From: Bryobacteraceae bacterium
Lineage (GTDB): Bacteria > Acidobacteriota > Terriglobia > Bryobacterales > Bryobacteraceae
Length of the DNA stretch: 7,902 nucleotides
Assembly (NCBI GenBank): GCA_025929455.1
Contig: JAICMB010000137.1
Span: 1-7,902 of the forward strand
Reading direction: 5' to 3'
In this document: piece after piece, positions 1 through 6,305 of the stretch
Layout: the number at the start of each line of letters is the position of its first letter
How positions within the stretch are numbered: the first letter of the stretch is position 1
Program-made: the position numbers and the translations under genes
The notes under the pieces: model-generated
Database searches by the model: none
What the model was told of the DNA's origin: nothing
What the model saw: the letters and a program-made list of their open reading frames with translations, nothing else

Positions 1-218
1 GAATCATACTCACAGACGATTTCGCAACATTGCAATCGAACACGCTTTCGCTGGATGAGAACTTTTCGACTGGTATCAACCTCAATTGCCATGCAGTTAC
101 CCCTAGTGGGAACACGATCAATGGCGCGTTGTGGGGCCCGGTGAACGTTGCAGGCTCCTACAGCAACACGAAGTTTATGTTCAACACCGCGCATAAAATC
201 GGAACCTGTATCATTTGA
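1..218 (+). CDS. C-terminal end of an unrecognised protein (cut by the left edge)
   Basis: The frame that begins at base 3 is open from the window edge to a TGA at 216-218, giving about 71 residues. The visible part is rich in Asn, Thr, Ser and Gly, with short alternating hydrophobic stretches and few charges. That composition is more typical of exported beta-rich proteins than of cytoplasmic enzymes, but this is only an impression. There are two cysteines (one in NLNCHAV, one in IGTCII next to the end). I recognise no family. Third-position GC looks lower than in the lpxD and phosphatase genes downstream, so the gene may be of different origin or degraded. The real start lies outside the window; the TTG at 30 is an internal codon rather than a convincing start. 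The stop codon sits inside the inverted repeat at 196-229. Confidence 0.45.
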   Translation, partial: IILTDDFATLQSNTLSLDENFSTGINLNCHAVTPSGNTINGALWGPVNVAGSYSNTKFMFNTAHKIGTCII

Positions 219-229
219 TGATCCGATTT
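196..229. terminator. Inverted repeat around a stop codon, possible terminator
   Basis: AAATCGGA at 196-203 is perfectly complementary to TCCGATTT at 222-229, with an 18-base spacer. A second small stem, TCAT/ATGA around a TTG loop, can form just inside the right arm, leaving a bulge on the left side. The TGA stop of the preceding frame (216-218) lies in the structure. No long T-tract follows on the plus strand, so it is an imperfect intrinsic terminator at best. It could also be an mRNA 3'-end stabiliser or a protein-binding palindrome. Confidence 0.35.
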
Positions 230-386
230 GATGGTCATGCTGTGACGTAGCAGCCTGAACATGCATGAGCCCGGCGGCCCGTGTGAAGCAGCGCGCTCGG
301 CCGGGCGTATGCCAGACGATAGGCAGCCAAACAGAGGCGCGCTGACCTGCATCCGCGGGTCGACGCTGGTATAAAAGAAATGGGCC
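219..386. other. Spacer with no supportable gene
   Basis: This 168-base stretch contains only a 37-codon plus-strand frame from 261 to 374 and minus-strand frames without recognisable protein character. A TATAAA string lies at 370-375, shortly before the ECF sigma relic, but I find no matching -35 hexamer at a normal distance. I see nothing else in it. Confidence 0.4.
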
Positions 387-491
387 ATGCAGTTGACAGA
401 ATTGCTGTAGCGGGTCCATGCGGGCGAGCAGCAGGCTATGGATCTTCTCATGCCGCTGGTGTATCAAGAGCTCAAGAAGCTCGCGGCGGGT
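387..491 (+). pseudogene. ECF sigma factor, N-terminal remnant with amber stop
   Basis: Reading from the ATG at 387 gives MQLTELL, a TAG at 408-410, then RVHAGEQQAMDLLMPLVYQE continuing with LKKLAAG. This is the opening helix pattern of extracytoplasmic-function sigma factors of the kind with an 'LMPLVYxELRRLA' signature (region 2 start). The stop falls where the family usually has a Gln or similar residue, so a single CAG to TAG change would explain it. After Gly at 489-491 the likeness ends: the expected Arg-rich helix and all of regions 2.2 to 4 are missing. A functional sigma factor is about 180-200 residues; only about 35 codons survive. The sequence then passes directly into the haloperoxidase-like remnant in another frame. 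Initiation from the ATG at 438 would give only a 65-residue out-of-frame chimera, so I call it dead. Confidence 0.7.
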
Positions 492-501
492 GACCTCACA
501 G

Positions 502-753
502 ATAGCGGCCCTCCGCGACGTCTGGAAAGTAATTCTCGGGAACAGGCCGCATTCGATCACGCTGTCGGAGCCGGCCATGTCCGGCTCCGTGCTGCAGTAC
601 AACACCTTGAGCCAGATCACGGACGACATCGATAACGCGCGTATTTACGGCGGGATACATTTCCGCTACGACCAGGAGGAAGGCGGGGTGCAAGGCGTCG
701 ACATCGGCCAATACGTTTACCGGAACGAACTCCGCCGTGCAAAAAGGTCATAA
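502..753 (+). pseudogene. PAP2 / vanadium-haloperoxidase-like phosphatase, C-terminal remnant
   Basis: In the frame shared with the ATG at 418, likeness begins near 502 (IAALRDVWK) and runs to the TAA at 751-753. The key motif is DNARIYGGIHFRYD: in vanadium chloroperoxidase and related PAP2 acid phosphatases the Arg of this motif binds the oxyanion and the His is the apical vanadate ligand or catalytic His. Here these are Arg at 640-642 and His at 658-660. The end, with a GQYVYRNEL helix, also matches the usual C-terminus of bacterial members. About 80 residues remain out of the several hundred of an intact protein, with the upstream Lys/Arg motif and the 'PSxH' motif absent. No start codon or ribosome site serves this piece, since its 5' side is out-of-frame sigma-factor sequence. 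Family assignment is from motif memory and is fairly firm; loss of function is inferred from truncation. Confidence 0.7.
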
Positions 754-943
754 CGACCAGTGAGAGCACCGTATTAAATCGTCAGCACTTGCCGGGACCA
801 GGAATTCAAACTGTCGCTACGGCAGCGATGGCTTTCGTGCCAGCTTCCCCAAACTCCGCGCCGGTTCCACACCTGCGCCGCGTCGCGACCCACTGAAACA
901 CCGCGTCCACCACCCCCGCAACGCTACAATATAAGAAAGCGTT
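754..943. other. Spacer with one weak hairpin
   Basis: No gene is supportable in these 190 bases. A small stem, TCGCT (814-818) with AGCGA (824-828), extends by two G-T wobble pairs but has no T-tract. Minus-strand frames here run into the antisense of the YHS gene and look like shadows. I checked the minus strand for a tRNA because of a GTTTGAATTCC string, and the flanking arms do not pair. Confidence 0.4.
922..930 (+). promoter_or_regulatory. Possible -10 box of the YHS-protein gene
   Basis: CGCTACAAT contains TACAAT (925-930), five of six matches to the bacterial -10 consensus, ending 13 bases before the ATG at 944. No good -35 hexamer lies 16-18 bases upstream. If used, the transcript would have a leader of only about 7 bases, so the purine run AAGAAAG (933-939) would be only partly transcribed. 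Confidence 0.35.
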
Positions 944-1234
944 ATGTTCCGCGCTCTGCTGTACCTGCTCATTACGATTGTCCTCATCTCCGTAATTCGG
1001 GGCGTCGTGGGTATAATTATGCGGGCGTTTTCGGACATGACGGCTTCCTCGCAAGGCGGTACGCGGCAGACAGCACACCGGGAACAGGTGCCGCTGACCG
1101 GTGAATTGAAGAAAGATCCGGTGTGCGGCACTTACACCTCTGCTGCCACCGCGGTCAAGCAAACGGTACGTGGCGAAACGGTTTACTTTTGCTCGCCCGC
1201 TTGCCGGGACAAGTACGTCGCGACGCTTTCCTGA
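944..1234 (+). CDS. Membrane-anchored YHS/TRASH-like metal-binding small protein
   Basis: A 96-residue protein. Residues 4-26 form one hydrophobic segment (LLYLLITIVLISVI and onward), so it is probably anchored by its N-terminus. Residues 30-55 are a polar linker. Residues 57-91 are a small cysteine domain: DPVCGTY (Cys61), a hydrophobic strand, then YFCSPACRDKY (Cys83, Cys87). This DPVCG...YFCS..C.DKY layout is that of YHS and TRASH-type domains, which in known proteins bind metals or accompany copper transport and monooxygenase proteins. The exact ligand here is unknown. The ATG is preceded by the purine run AAGAAAG at a 4-base gap. It ends 42 bases before lpxD, so co-transcription with lpxD is possible but not shown. 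It resembles the short TM-plus-zinc-ribbon-like proteins common in proteobacteria; I would not give it a gene name. Confidence 0.75.
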   Translation: MFRALLYLLITIVLISVIRGVVGIIMRAFSDMTASSQGGTRQTAHREQVPLTGELKKDPVCGTYTSAATAVKQTVRGETVYFCSPACRDKYVATLS

Positions 1235-1276
1235 TCCGCACGCCCCCGAGCCGGCCCTGATGAAATCGGAAAATCT

Positions 1277-2329
1277 ATGCGCTTAAAAGAACTTGCGGCG
1301 CGCCTGGGATGTCAGGTGCACGGCAACGGCGACCTGGACATCACCGGCGTTGCCGGAATGGAGCACGCCGCGCCCGCGGAACTCACGTTTCTTGCGAATC
1401 CCAAGTACGCGCACAAGGTGAAGGACACTCGCGCCGCCGCGATCCTGATTACGGCTCCGCTGGATGCCGCCTCGCCCGCTAGTGTTGTTTCCAGTAACCC
1501 GTACCTCGATTTCGCACGTGCGCTGGAGTTGTTTTATCAGCCGCCGCGCCCCGCGCCGGGCGTTCACCCGACCGCGGTCATCGCCGCGAGCGCATCTATC
1601 GGCGAGAACGCCGCGATCGGCGCCTTCGCCGTAATCGGCGACAATGTAACGATCGGCCGCGATGCGACCATCCATCCGCATGTCGTCATCTACGAAGGCG
1701 CGTTCATCGGCAACAGTTTCACGGCGCATTCGCACGCCTGCGTGCGCGAATACTGCCGCGTCGGCAATCGTGTGGTGCTGCAGAACGGCGTGGTGGTGGG
1801 AGGCGATGGGTTCGGTTTTGCAAAAACGGCCGCCGGCACGCATCACAAGATCGTACAGAGCGGAGTCACCGTGATCGAAGATGACGTGGAGATTCAAACG
1901 CTCGCGAGCATCGATCGCGCGACTGTCGGGGAGACGCGCGTGAAGCGCGGCGCGAAGATCGACAGCCTGGTGCAGGTGGGGCACGCCTGCGTGGTGGGCG
2001 AAGACAATATCATCTGCGCGCAGACGGGTCTGGCCGGCAGCTCGGTGCTGGAGAAAAACGTATTGTTGGCGGGACAGGTCGGCGTTTCGGGTCACCTGAC
2101 CATCCACGAAGGCGCGGTGGTCTACGCACAAAGCGGCGTTGGCGGTGACGTTGCGCCCGAGTCGGTCATTTCCGGTTCGCCGGCGTTCAATAGCCGCGAT
2201 TGGCTGCGGAGCGTGACCGCGCTGCCGAAGCTCCCGGAGTTGCTGAAGACCGTACGCCAGATGCAGAAACGGGTGGAAGAATTAGAGAACGCGGCAGGGC
2301 GCGCGGCAGCGGCGGATGCGAATGATTGA
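1277..2329 (+). CDS. lpxD: UDP-3-O-acylglucosamine N-acyltransferase LpxD
   Basis: LpxD transfers a 3-hydroxyacyl chain from acyl carrier protein to the 2-amino group of UDP-3-O-acylglucosamine, the third step of lipid A synthesis, in the cytoplasm as a trimer. The 350-residue length fits the family (341 in E. coli). Residues 1-95 are the uridine-binding N-terminal domain, with the 'LTFLANPKY' signature at 36-44. Residues 97-300 are a left-handed beta-helix of hexapeptide repeats. GGDGFGFA is at 175-182, and LVQVGHACVVGE at 231-242 carries the catalytic histidine (His236, equivalent to E. coli His239). The common Asn after that His is Ala here. A C-terminal helix (318-340, heptad-like) matches the family's end. 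A weak GGAAAA lies 5 bases or so ahead of the ATG. The gene overlaps the next one by 14 bases. The usual neighbours (bamA, skp, fabZ, lpxA) are absent, so this may be a stand-alone or second lpxD copy. Confidence 0.95.
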   Translation: MRLKELAARLGCQVHGNGDLDITGVAGMEHAAPAELTFLANPKYAHKVKDTRAAAILITAPLDAASPASVVSSNPYLDFARALELFYQPPRPAPGVHPTAVIAASASIGENAAIGAFAVIGDNVTIGRDATIHPHVVIYEGAFIGNSFTAHSHACVREYCRVGNRVVLQNGVVVGGDGFGFAKTAAGTHHKIVQSGVTVIEDDVEIQTLASIDRATVGETRVKRGAKIDSLVQVGHACVVGEDNIICAQTGLAGSSVLEKNVLLAGQVGVSGHLTIHEGAVVYAQSGVGGDVAPESVISGSPAFNSRDWLRSVTALPKLPELLKTVRQMQKRVEELENAAGRAAAADAND

Positions 2330-3155
2330 AGACCATAACGCGAGCGGCGCTGATAACGGACAGGAGCCCGGCAGTAACGAGAACGGCGGGCAGCGGCCGG
2401 TCGCGTACCTGAACGTTCCATTTCTCGAAAGCCCCGATGCCCGCGCGCTACGTATCCTTTCGGAGTACCTGGAACCGCTGTCGCATTTCCGCGAAGAGCG
2501 CGTGCAGGACACCGTCGTCTTTTTCGGGTCCGCGCGCGTCCGGGAAGACGGACCGATGGGCCGCTATTATCGCGACGCGCGGGAGCTGGCGCGCATGTTC
2601 ACGGAGTGGTCGCTGAACCTGCCCGATCACGCGCATCGATTCGTGGTGTGTTCGGGCGGAGGCCCCGGCATTATGGAAGCAGCCAACCGCGGGGCCCGCG
2701 ATGCCGGAGGAAAGACCATCGGCTTAAACATCGGCTTGCCTTTCGAACAGCGGCCGAATCCATATATCACGCCGGAGCTGTCGTTCGAGTTTCATTACTT
2801 CTTCATGCGCAAATTCTGGTTTGCGTACTTGGCGAAGGCTCTGGTCATTTTCCCGGGCGGGTTCGGCACACTCGACGAGTTGGCGGAGATTCTCACGCTG
2901 GCACAGACGCGCAAGCTCGAGAGCCGCATCGTAATTGTTTTGTATGGAACGGAATACTGGCGCGAAGTGCTGAACTTCGAGGCGCTCGTGAAACATGGCA
3001 TGATCGCGCCGGACGACCTGAAGCTGTTTCAGCGGGCGGACACGCCAGCGGAAGCGCTCGCGATCCTGCAGGCGGGATTGGCGAAATACTATCTGGCGCC
3101 GGAGCCCGAGCCGGGAGCTCCGCTGGCGCCCGAAATCGCGAAATCGCGCGTATAG
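2316..3155 (+). CDS. LOG-family (TIGR00730) nucleotide phosphoribohydrolase
   Basis: A 279-residue cytoplasmic protein with a Rossmann-like fold. SGGGPGIMEAANRG at 113-126 and PGGFGTLDE at 180-188 are the two hallmark motifs of the LOG ('lysine decarboxylase-like') family. Between them FFMRKFWF (162-169) carries the conserved Arg165, which with Glu188 corresponds to the catalytic pair in characterised LOG proteins. Known members cleave nucleoside 5'-monophosphates such as cytokinin ribotides or AMP to base plus ribose 5-phosphate. The substrate here cannot be read from sequence. An extra ~65 residues at the N-terminus and a Pro/Glu-rich tail make it longer than the ~190-residue plant-type LOGs. 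Older 'lysine decarboxylase' labels for such proteins are wrong. The start ATG at 2316 overlaps lpxD; a second in-frame ATG at 2322 is equally possible. Translational coupling with lpxD is likely. The next gene begins 7 bases after its stop. Confidence 0.9.
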   Translation: MRMIEDHNASGADNGQEPGSNENGGQRPVAYLNVPFLESPDARALRILSEYLEPLSHFREERVQDTVVFFGSARVREDGPMGRYYRDARELARMFTEWSLNLPDHAHRFVVCSGGGPGIMEAANRGARDAGGKTIGLNIGLPFEQRPNPYITPELSFEFHYFFMRKFWFAYLAKALVIFPGGFGTLDELAEILTLAQTRKLESRIVIVLYGTEYWREVLNFEALVKHGMIAPDDLKLFQRADTPAEALAILQAGLAKYYLAPEPEPGAPLAPEIAKSRV

Positions 3156-3160
3156 GAAGA
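3154..3160 (+). promoter_or_regulatory. Ribosome binding site supporting a TTG start
   Basis: AGGAAGA starts within the stop codon of the LOG gene (TAG at 3153-3155) and lies shortly before the TTG at 3163. The core AGGA is 5 bases from the TTG. This is the clearest Shine-Dalgarno in the operon and is why I choose TTG over the in-frame ATG at 3214, which has no comparable site. Confidence 0.6.
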
Positions 3161-3162
3161 TT

Positions 3163-5151
3163 TTGGCTGCTGAAGACGTAAAATCCCGCTGGTCTGCGCG
3201 CGACCTTCCGCGCATGGGCGAAATCTGGCGCAAGCTCGAACTTCCCGAACGGCTTCTGCTGTTCTCGGTGGCTGCTTATTTCATGCTCGCCTGGGTATGG
3301 CCTGGCAGCGCTTTTACGGCGATCGTTGAATTAGTCACCGTGGTGCTGGCGTTCATCGTCGGCATTCACCTGCTGCGGCGCCTGATGCGAGGTGCCATTT
3401 GGCGGCTGCGCAACCGGCTGATGATGACGTATCTGTTTATCGGAGTCGTACCGGTCGTGCTGGCGCTCGCTATGGCGGCGCTGAGCGGTTATCTGCTCGC
3501 GAGCCGGCTTTCCGTTTACCTGGTCAACTCGGAACTCGACCGGCGTGTCGAAGCGCTGGCCTGGCTCGCACGTGGGGTGGCGACCGCCGAACCGGCACGC
3601 CGAGCCGATATGCTGCAACGCGGCGCTGCGGGCATGGAGCAGATGGCTCCGGGCCTGGCGGTGGTGGCGCGCACTCCGGGCGGCATCATGCGAACACCCG
3701 CGGATTCGCCCATTGCGGAAGGGCCTAGCGGGTGGGGCGATACCAGCGGCATCGTACTCCGCGACGGGCGCTACTGGATGTGGGCGCACGTGGCGAACAA
3801 ATCGAGCGACGTTACGGTCGTCGCGCCACTTTCCCGCGCCTACCTCAGCGACCTCGTGCGCGGCCTGGGCAACGTTTCGCTGTTCATGCTTTCGGGCCCT
3901 GATCAAAAGCCGGAGTTTCAGGGACAGGCGGGCGACGATTCGGTAAACCGGCTGCCGCCGGCAGAAAATGATCTCGATGTCGACGTGCGTTGGGCCGCCA
4001 TTGTGCCGGTCGCGATCTGGGATAAGCCGGGTTCGATCGAGCGCGCGCTGCTGTATGTGCATACGCGGCCGTCGGCGCTCTACGGCATTCTGTTCGATTC
4101 GAAATTTGACTTGACCCAGAACGCCATCCCGGTGGCGCTGATCGCGGTCGGCATCACCTTTCTGATTGTCGAGCTGGTTTCGCTCATCATCGGCGTGTCA
4201 CTGGCGCGCACCATCACCAGCGCGGTGCACGATTTGTACGAGGGCACGCAGCGCGTGATGCGCGGCGACTTCTCGCACCGCATTAAGGTCGCGGCCGCTC
4301 GGGACCAGCTTGCCGACCTGGGCAGCTCGTTCAACAGCATGACCGAGAATCTCGAGCGGCTGCTGGCCGTCGCAAAAGAGAAAGAGCGCCTGCAGGCCGA
4401 GATCGAGATCGCGCGCGAAGTGCAGGAACAGCTGTACCCCAAAGCGATTCCGGACTGCCCCACGCTGCGTTTGACTGCAACGTGCGAGCCCGCGCGCATC
4501 GTTTCGGGCGACTATTACGACTTCCAAACCACCCCGGGTGGTTGCGTCGCGATCGCCATGGGGGACGTGGCCGGCAAGGGCATTTCGGCGGCGCTGCTGA
4601 TGGCGACCATTCAGGCCGGCATGCGGATGGAGTTGCGCGAAGTGCGTGAACTGGCCGCGCCGGGAGCGCACGTGGCGCACAGCGGCATCTCCACGGCACG
4701 CGTCGTATCCGAGCTCAACCAGCAACTGCACGCGACGACGCCGGTCGAGAAATTTGCCACGCTCTGCTTCGGCGTGTACGATCACCACGCAAGCACGCTA
4801 ACGTATACCAACGCCGGTCACCTGCCGCCGGTTCTGGTCCGCAACGGGCAGGCGCAGCGCTTAGACGTCAACGGCATGGTGGTGGGCGCGTTCTCGTTCG
4901 CCAAGTACGACGAGAGCCGTGTGCACCTCGAGTCCGGCGACCTGCTCGCATTCTTCACGGACGGCATTACTGAGCCGCAGAACGAGTACGACGAAATGTT
5001 CGGAGAAGACCGCCTCATCGATCTGCTCGTGAAAAACGCCGGCCGCGACGAGCGGGAAATCAGCGACATCGTGATCGACGCCGTGAAGCAGTGGACGGGC
5101 TCGCCGGAGTTGCAGGACGACATGACGCTGCTGCTGGCGCGGCGCACCTAA
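3163..5151 (+). CDS. Membrane sensor PP2C phosphatase (RsbU/SpoIIE type) with HAMP domain
   Basis: A 662-residue inner-membrane protein. Hydrophobic helices at about 31-48, 51-71 and 88-112, then 320-346, give four passes with an extracytoplasmic domain of about 205 residues (113-318) that I do not recognise. Basic residues at 72-86 mark the inside loop. A HAMP domain covers roughly 347-400 and a charged helix (400-426, ending IAREVQEQLYP) links it to the catalytic domain. Residues 440-661 are a SpoIIE/PP2C domain with the metal-binding acids in place: SGDYYDF (Asp450), MGDVAGKG (Asp468), FFTDGITE (Asp600) and DDMTLL (Asp652/653). Such proteins dephosphorylate a Ser or Thr on an anti-sigma-factor antagonist, releasing a sigma factor or other output. 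All metal residues are present, so it should be active. It closes the lpxD-LOG operon, which hints at a cell-envelope signal. No antagonist or anti-sigma gene is visible here. Its TAA stop overlaps the stop of the convergent gene. Confidence 0.92.
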   Translation: MAAEDVKSRWSARDLPRMGEIWRKLELPERLLLFSVAAYFMLAWVWPGSAFTAIVELVTVVLAFIVGIHLLRRLMRGAIWRLRNRLMMTYLFIGVVPVVLALAMAALSGYLLASRLSVYLVNSELDRRVEALAWLARGVATAEPARRADMLQRGAAGMEQMAPGLAVVARTPGGIMRTPADSPIAEGPSGWGDTSGIVLRDGRYWMWAHVANKSSDVTVVAPLSRAYLSDLVRGLGNVSLFMLSGPDQKPEFQGQAGDDSVNRLPPAENDLDVDVRWAAIVPVAIWDKPGSIERALLYVHTRPSALYGILFDSKFDLTQNAIPVALIAVGITFLIVELVSLIIGVSLARTITSAVHDLYEGTQRVMRGDFSHRIKVAAARDQLADLGSSFNSMTENLERLLAVAKEKERLQAEIEIAREVQEQLYPKAIPDCPTLRLTATCEPARIVSGDYYDFQTTPGGCVAIAMGDVAGKGISAALLMATIQAGMRMELREVRELAAPGAHVAHSGISTARVVSELNQQLHATTPVEKFATLCFGVYDHHASTLTYTNAGHLPPVLVRNGQAQRLDVNGMVVGAFSFAKYDESRVHLESGDLLAFFTDGITEPQNEYDEMFGEDRLIDLLVKNAGRDEREISDIVIDAVKQWTGSPELQDDMTLLLARRT

Positions 5152-6125
5152 GCGGGCGTGCTTTCAAACTGCGCCGCCGCTTCGGGCCCGCTCAGGATAT
5201 CGGCGGTGTAGCTCGTCTGTATGCTGCGCCGTGCTGGAATCCAGCGGTAACAGGGCGTATCGAACAGCTTTCCGCGGCCGATCATAACGTGGCGCGGTTC
5301 CGGCAGCGGAGACGCGCCAAATTCCAGCCCGCGCGTAATCGTTTGGCCGTTCCAGGGCGGTTGCGTGCGCGAGCGGTTTTCTTCCCAGATGCCCAGCCAC
5401 GGATAGTCGCTGCGCCGCCAGACGTAGCGCAGCAGCACCTTCAACCCGGGCGAATACGCCAGGAACCACGCGCTTTCCTTCGAGGGGTCCATGAGGTACG
5501 TTGCGAAACCGCCGGACGTTTCTTCTGCCGTGAAGCGCTGCAACTCGATGTTGCCCGCGAGGCAGTAGGAATGCGTTGCGGGCGCACGGAACACTGTACT
5601 GCCTTGCTCGACGAACGGCGGTCCAAGCGTCACGTGCTGCGTCCAGGCAATGGGCCGGTCGCAGGCGGATAGATTTTCGACGGTCTCTTGTATATTCAAC
5701 CGGCAACCATCCAGTGCGATCCGGCGCTCGAATGCGAGCCGGGCTTCGGTCAGCGTACACTTCGCCATTAGCTCGACGCCCTGAACCGCAATGTCGTACG
5801 CGGCGATCGATGCTTCGCCATGCACTGTCAGGCCCGCTTCGGCTTCGTCGGCCGATGGCGGCCCGAACAGGTCGAGACAGAGGTTGTGGCCCATAATGCC
5901 GGCCAGCAGCTTGCTTTCGCTGTCGTTGCCGTACTCGGGATGCTCGTCGCGGGTATAGGTCGACGGCTCGAGGGACGGCCATGGCGGCGTCCACAGCGGA
6001 TTTACGCCGCTCGCCTTGTCGAGAATTTCGGCGATGTGCCCGCCCTCGGTGAGCACTGTGACACGCACACGATCGTTCTCGATCTGAACCGCGCGCCGGC
6101 CGCGATACTGCACCTCCGATGACAT
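5148..6125 (-). CDS. Aldose 1-epimerase (galactose mutarotase)-like protein
   Basis: A 325-residue protein with the alternating beta-strand pattern of the galactose mutarotase-like fold. It contains GLTVHGEAS at 98-106 (His102, in the position of the HG motif of mutarotases), WTQHVTLGPPF at 161-171 (His164, like the second active-site His) and RGLEFG at 265-270 (Glu268, a candidate for the catalytic Glu near the C-terminus). Known relatives interconvert alpha and beta anomers of hexoses or bind sugars. The substrate here is unknown, and it could belong to one of the DUF-type mutarotase-like groups rather than true GalM. No signal peptide is visible, so it is probably cytoplasmic. The start at 6125 has GGAG only one base before the ATG, which is too close for a normal Shine-Dalgarno. 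It is transcribed alone and converges on the phosphatase gene. Confidence 0.8.
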   Translation of the reverse strand: MSSEVQYRGRRAVQIENDRVRVTVLTEGGHIAEILDKASGVNPLWTPPWPSLEPSTYTRDEHPEYGNDSESKLLAGIMGHNLCLDLFGPPSADEAEAGLTVHGEASIAAYDIAVQGVELMAKCTLTEARLAFERRIALDGCRLNIQETVENLSACDRPIAWTQHVTLGPPFVEQGSTVFRAPATHSYCLAGNIELQRFTAEETSGGFATYLMDPSKESAWFLAYSPGLKVLLRYVWRRSDYPWLGIWEENRSRTQPPWNGQTITRGLEFGASPLPEPRHVMIGRGKLFDTPCYRWIPARRSIQTSYTADILSGPEAAAQFESTPA

Positions 6126-6305
6126 GCTCCAATAGTATGCCGCGCCGTTCTGAGAGTCGTAGGACGGATGCTAGCGACCCTGCGGCCTGGTCGTTACGTC
6201 CGCGCCTGGAACGCTGCTTGACACGCGGGCATAAGGAATCGCCGTCGGCCAGTAAGCTGTTTCCCCGATTGCGCTCGCGCCAACACGCGGCCAAAATCGA
6301 TTCTG
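6126..6305. other. Spacer between divergent genes
   Basis: No gene is supportable in these 180 bases. It should hold promoters in both directions. On the minus strand CATACT and TACTAT strings lie within 15 bases of the mutarotase-like start, which would imply a leaderless or nearly leaderless transcript. The minus-strand frame 6171-6395 has no recognisable protein character and is probably a shadow of the next gene. Confidence 0.35.

Noticed and set aside
261..374. 37-codon plus-strand frame
   Set aside because: No ribosome site, no recognisable protein pattern, and its end overlaps the lead-in of the sigma relic.
780..910. Possible tRNA on the minus strand, suggested by GTTTGAATTCC
   Set aside because: The bases flanking the supposed T-loop do not pair and no acceptor or anticodon arm can be drawn.
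1283..2131. 282-codon minus-strand open frame
   Set aside because: Antisense shadow of lpxD, rich in Arg, His and Ala, without any recognisable motif.
3331..4062. 243-codon minus-strand open frame
   Set aside because: Antisense shadow of the phosphatase gene, whose motifs are complete on the plus strand.
5091..5672. 193-codon plus-strand open frame
   Set aside because: Antisense to the mutarotase-like gene and overlapping the phosphatase end; composition typical of a shadow frame.
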